64,000 bases of DNA from assembly GCA_018881555.1 (NCBI GenBank), contig JACAXG010000052.1, positions 806,001-870,000 on the forward strand. Direction: 5' to 3'. A program made the translations under genes and the position numbers. Source of the DNA: Amblyornis subalaris (lineage: Eukaryota; Chordata; Aves; Passeriformes; Ptilonorhynchidae). A model generated the notes under the pieces. That model was not told the origin of the DNA. It searched no databases and was given only the letters and a program-made list of their open reading frames with translations. Each line of letters begins with the position of its first letter. The first letter of the stretch is position 1. Shown piece after piece: positions 62,771 through 64,000 of the stretch.

Positions 62771-64000
62771 TGCCATCTATTTAGGCTTAGTATCAGTGCT
62801 CGAACGCATCGTGCTGTTTTTAACTTAATTTCTAGTACGGAGGTTAATAATTTTTATTTTTAATCAGAGACGAAAAGAATCGGTATTGCCTTTCGTTGCT
62901 GAGTCATGTTGCCTTTTAGACATTATGGACCTGATCCTGGACCTCTGGAGTCAGGAATTTTGCATAGCTGTCCCAGAGTGGTTAGATGCAGTGTCAGAGC
63001 CACCTGCTACTAATTTATTCCACTTTGTATACTTCAAATAGTGAAGTATTTTGTGAGGGAGCTGCCAAGCTATCTGTTATATATAGGCTATGTATGCTGT
63101 TAAACTAAGAGGCCTCACTTCACGGTGACAAGGCTGTTCCCTTTTGCCAGTCTCATGTATTCCCAGAAAATTTACGGACCGATTCATAAAACTTGTCATC
63201 AGTTGCATTCACATTTTTCCCTTATCTCTCTCTGCACTGACTAGCATGTAAATAGCGTTCGTAGCTCTTTTGTCTCCTATCTTTGAAAGTTTTACATGAA
63301 GTGTGCTGTTTAAAAATAGATCAACTGTGCAATGGGCCAGTATATTTCCTATAGAAATAGGGACCTTTTAATTTAATCTTACATTGCCTTTCAATTAAAT
63401 ATTACCTTTGTGTAAGAGGAATTCAGTGCAGAGAATGGCTACTTCATTTTTTCTTTGAATTCGATTTCTTTAACTGCAGTTCTGTAATTTGATGAGCCTG
63501 TATACTTTAGCACAGCTCCTCTAAAAGGAAAGAAAATGCAACATGATAATGCACTTACAGAGTTAATCTACAACAAGGGGACTTTGGATCATTCCTCTAT
63601 ATTTTTCAATTATTTTCTTTTTTTTAAATCCATTAAAAGAGTTAGAGAAATGGCTATTTGAGTGTCTCCGTTTTCATTTTCAGAAATTATCATGTCTTGA
63701 GATCAACAAGAGAAGCTTCTGTGCCTTTCACTGGCACTTATGCTTTCTTCCCTGGCTGTTGGCACAGCCCAGCTCTGCCTGAAAGCAGGCAGGGGGTCTT
63801 GCACCTGTGGGCACTGGGGAAAGGCAGCACAAGGGGCACAACAGACAACTGAGGAAGCTCAGGGACCCAGTATTTCTCTGTAACCTCCTTGGCTTTCATG
63901 AGACCTGCCTAGGTACTGCTGGAGGACTTCCTTGCACCGAGTTCAGCGCAGAGCCAAGTCTGGCACTGAAAAGCCATTAAATGCAGTGAAAAATGGTAAC
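62771..64000. other. DNA right of the CpG island, no gene seen
   Basis: AT-rich sequence with no supported exon or repeat. A GC-moderate stretch at about 63730-63960 gives a 64-codon frame without family. Confidence 0.45.

Noticed and set aside
62300..62828. Five overlapping open frames of 87-159 codons on both strands in the GC-rich region
   Set aside because: Stop codons are rare in very GC-rich DNA, so long frames are expected in all frames. The translations are Arg/Ala/Gly/Pro-rich, mutually overlapping and match no family.
1..64000. CRISPR arrays, operons, bacterial promoters or phage genes
   Set aside because: No regularly spaced direct repeats and no gene-dense arrangement. All recognisable elements are vertebrate/avian.

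Overview
The window looks like gene-poor chromosomal DNA from a bird. It is AT-rich, has no bacterial-style gene packing, and carries several truncated CR1 non-LTR retrotransposons, including copies with the typical avian 3' end (ATTCTATGATTCTATG). There is one solo endogenous-retrovirus LTR and little other repeat DNA. I could not assign the locus or the species. Isolated single N bases are scattered throughout.

No protein-coding gene could be established. A rough calculation, assuming about 37% GC and random stop codons, predicts about 100-130 open frames of 60 codons or more in six frames, with one or two over 120 codons. That matches what is present, so the frames are treated as chance unless something else supports them. 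The only frames with a recognisable family are CR1 reverse-transcriptase relics near 6.5-7.1 kb, 12.0 kb and 41.1 kb. One unassigned 99-codon frame at 38.4-38.7 kb has coding-like codon structure and is flagged.

Layout: 0-6.3 kb is unique AT-rich DNA with a tandem E-box pair at 4453-4470. A long minus-strand CR1 lies at 6.3-7.5 kb, followed by a short plus-strand CR1 tail at 7.84-8.0 kb. Another CR1 is at 11.8-12.0 kb. Several stretches (about 5.6-6.1, 13.2-13.96, 16.6-17.1, 22.7-23.1, 47.6-48.35 and 57.8-58.3 kb) are free of recognisable repeats, rich in homeodomain/POU/SOX-like words, and read like conserved noncoding (enhancer) candidates. At 23,806-24,360 there is a 555-bp solo LTR with a 6-bp target duplication. 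A perfect 39-bp tandem duplication lies at 26.94-27.02 kb. Old CR1 relics lie at 35.8-36.0 and 40.4-41.3 kb, and a pair of tRNA-like modules lies at 53.2-53.5 kb.

At the right end (62.34-62.76 kb) a strong CpG island stands out, with about 55 CpGs in 420 bp by hand count and a near-consensus CTCF site. It is the only good candidate promoter in the window and may start a gene or noncoding RNA. A strong splice donor on the minus strand at 61,946-61,951 would suit transcription leftwards.

The most unusual sequence signal is three perfect copies of the POU-dimer palindrome ATGCATATGCAT, at 27.2, 34.5 and 44.3 kb. With them are at least thirteen perfect octamers (ATTTGCAT/ATGCAAAT), two of which sit exactly 10 bp apart inside a conserved-looking block. 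Together these suggest, but do not prove, a developmental regulatory desert.
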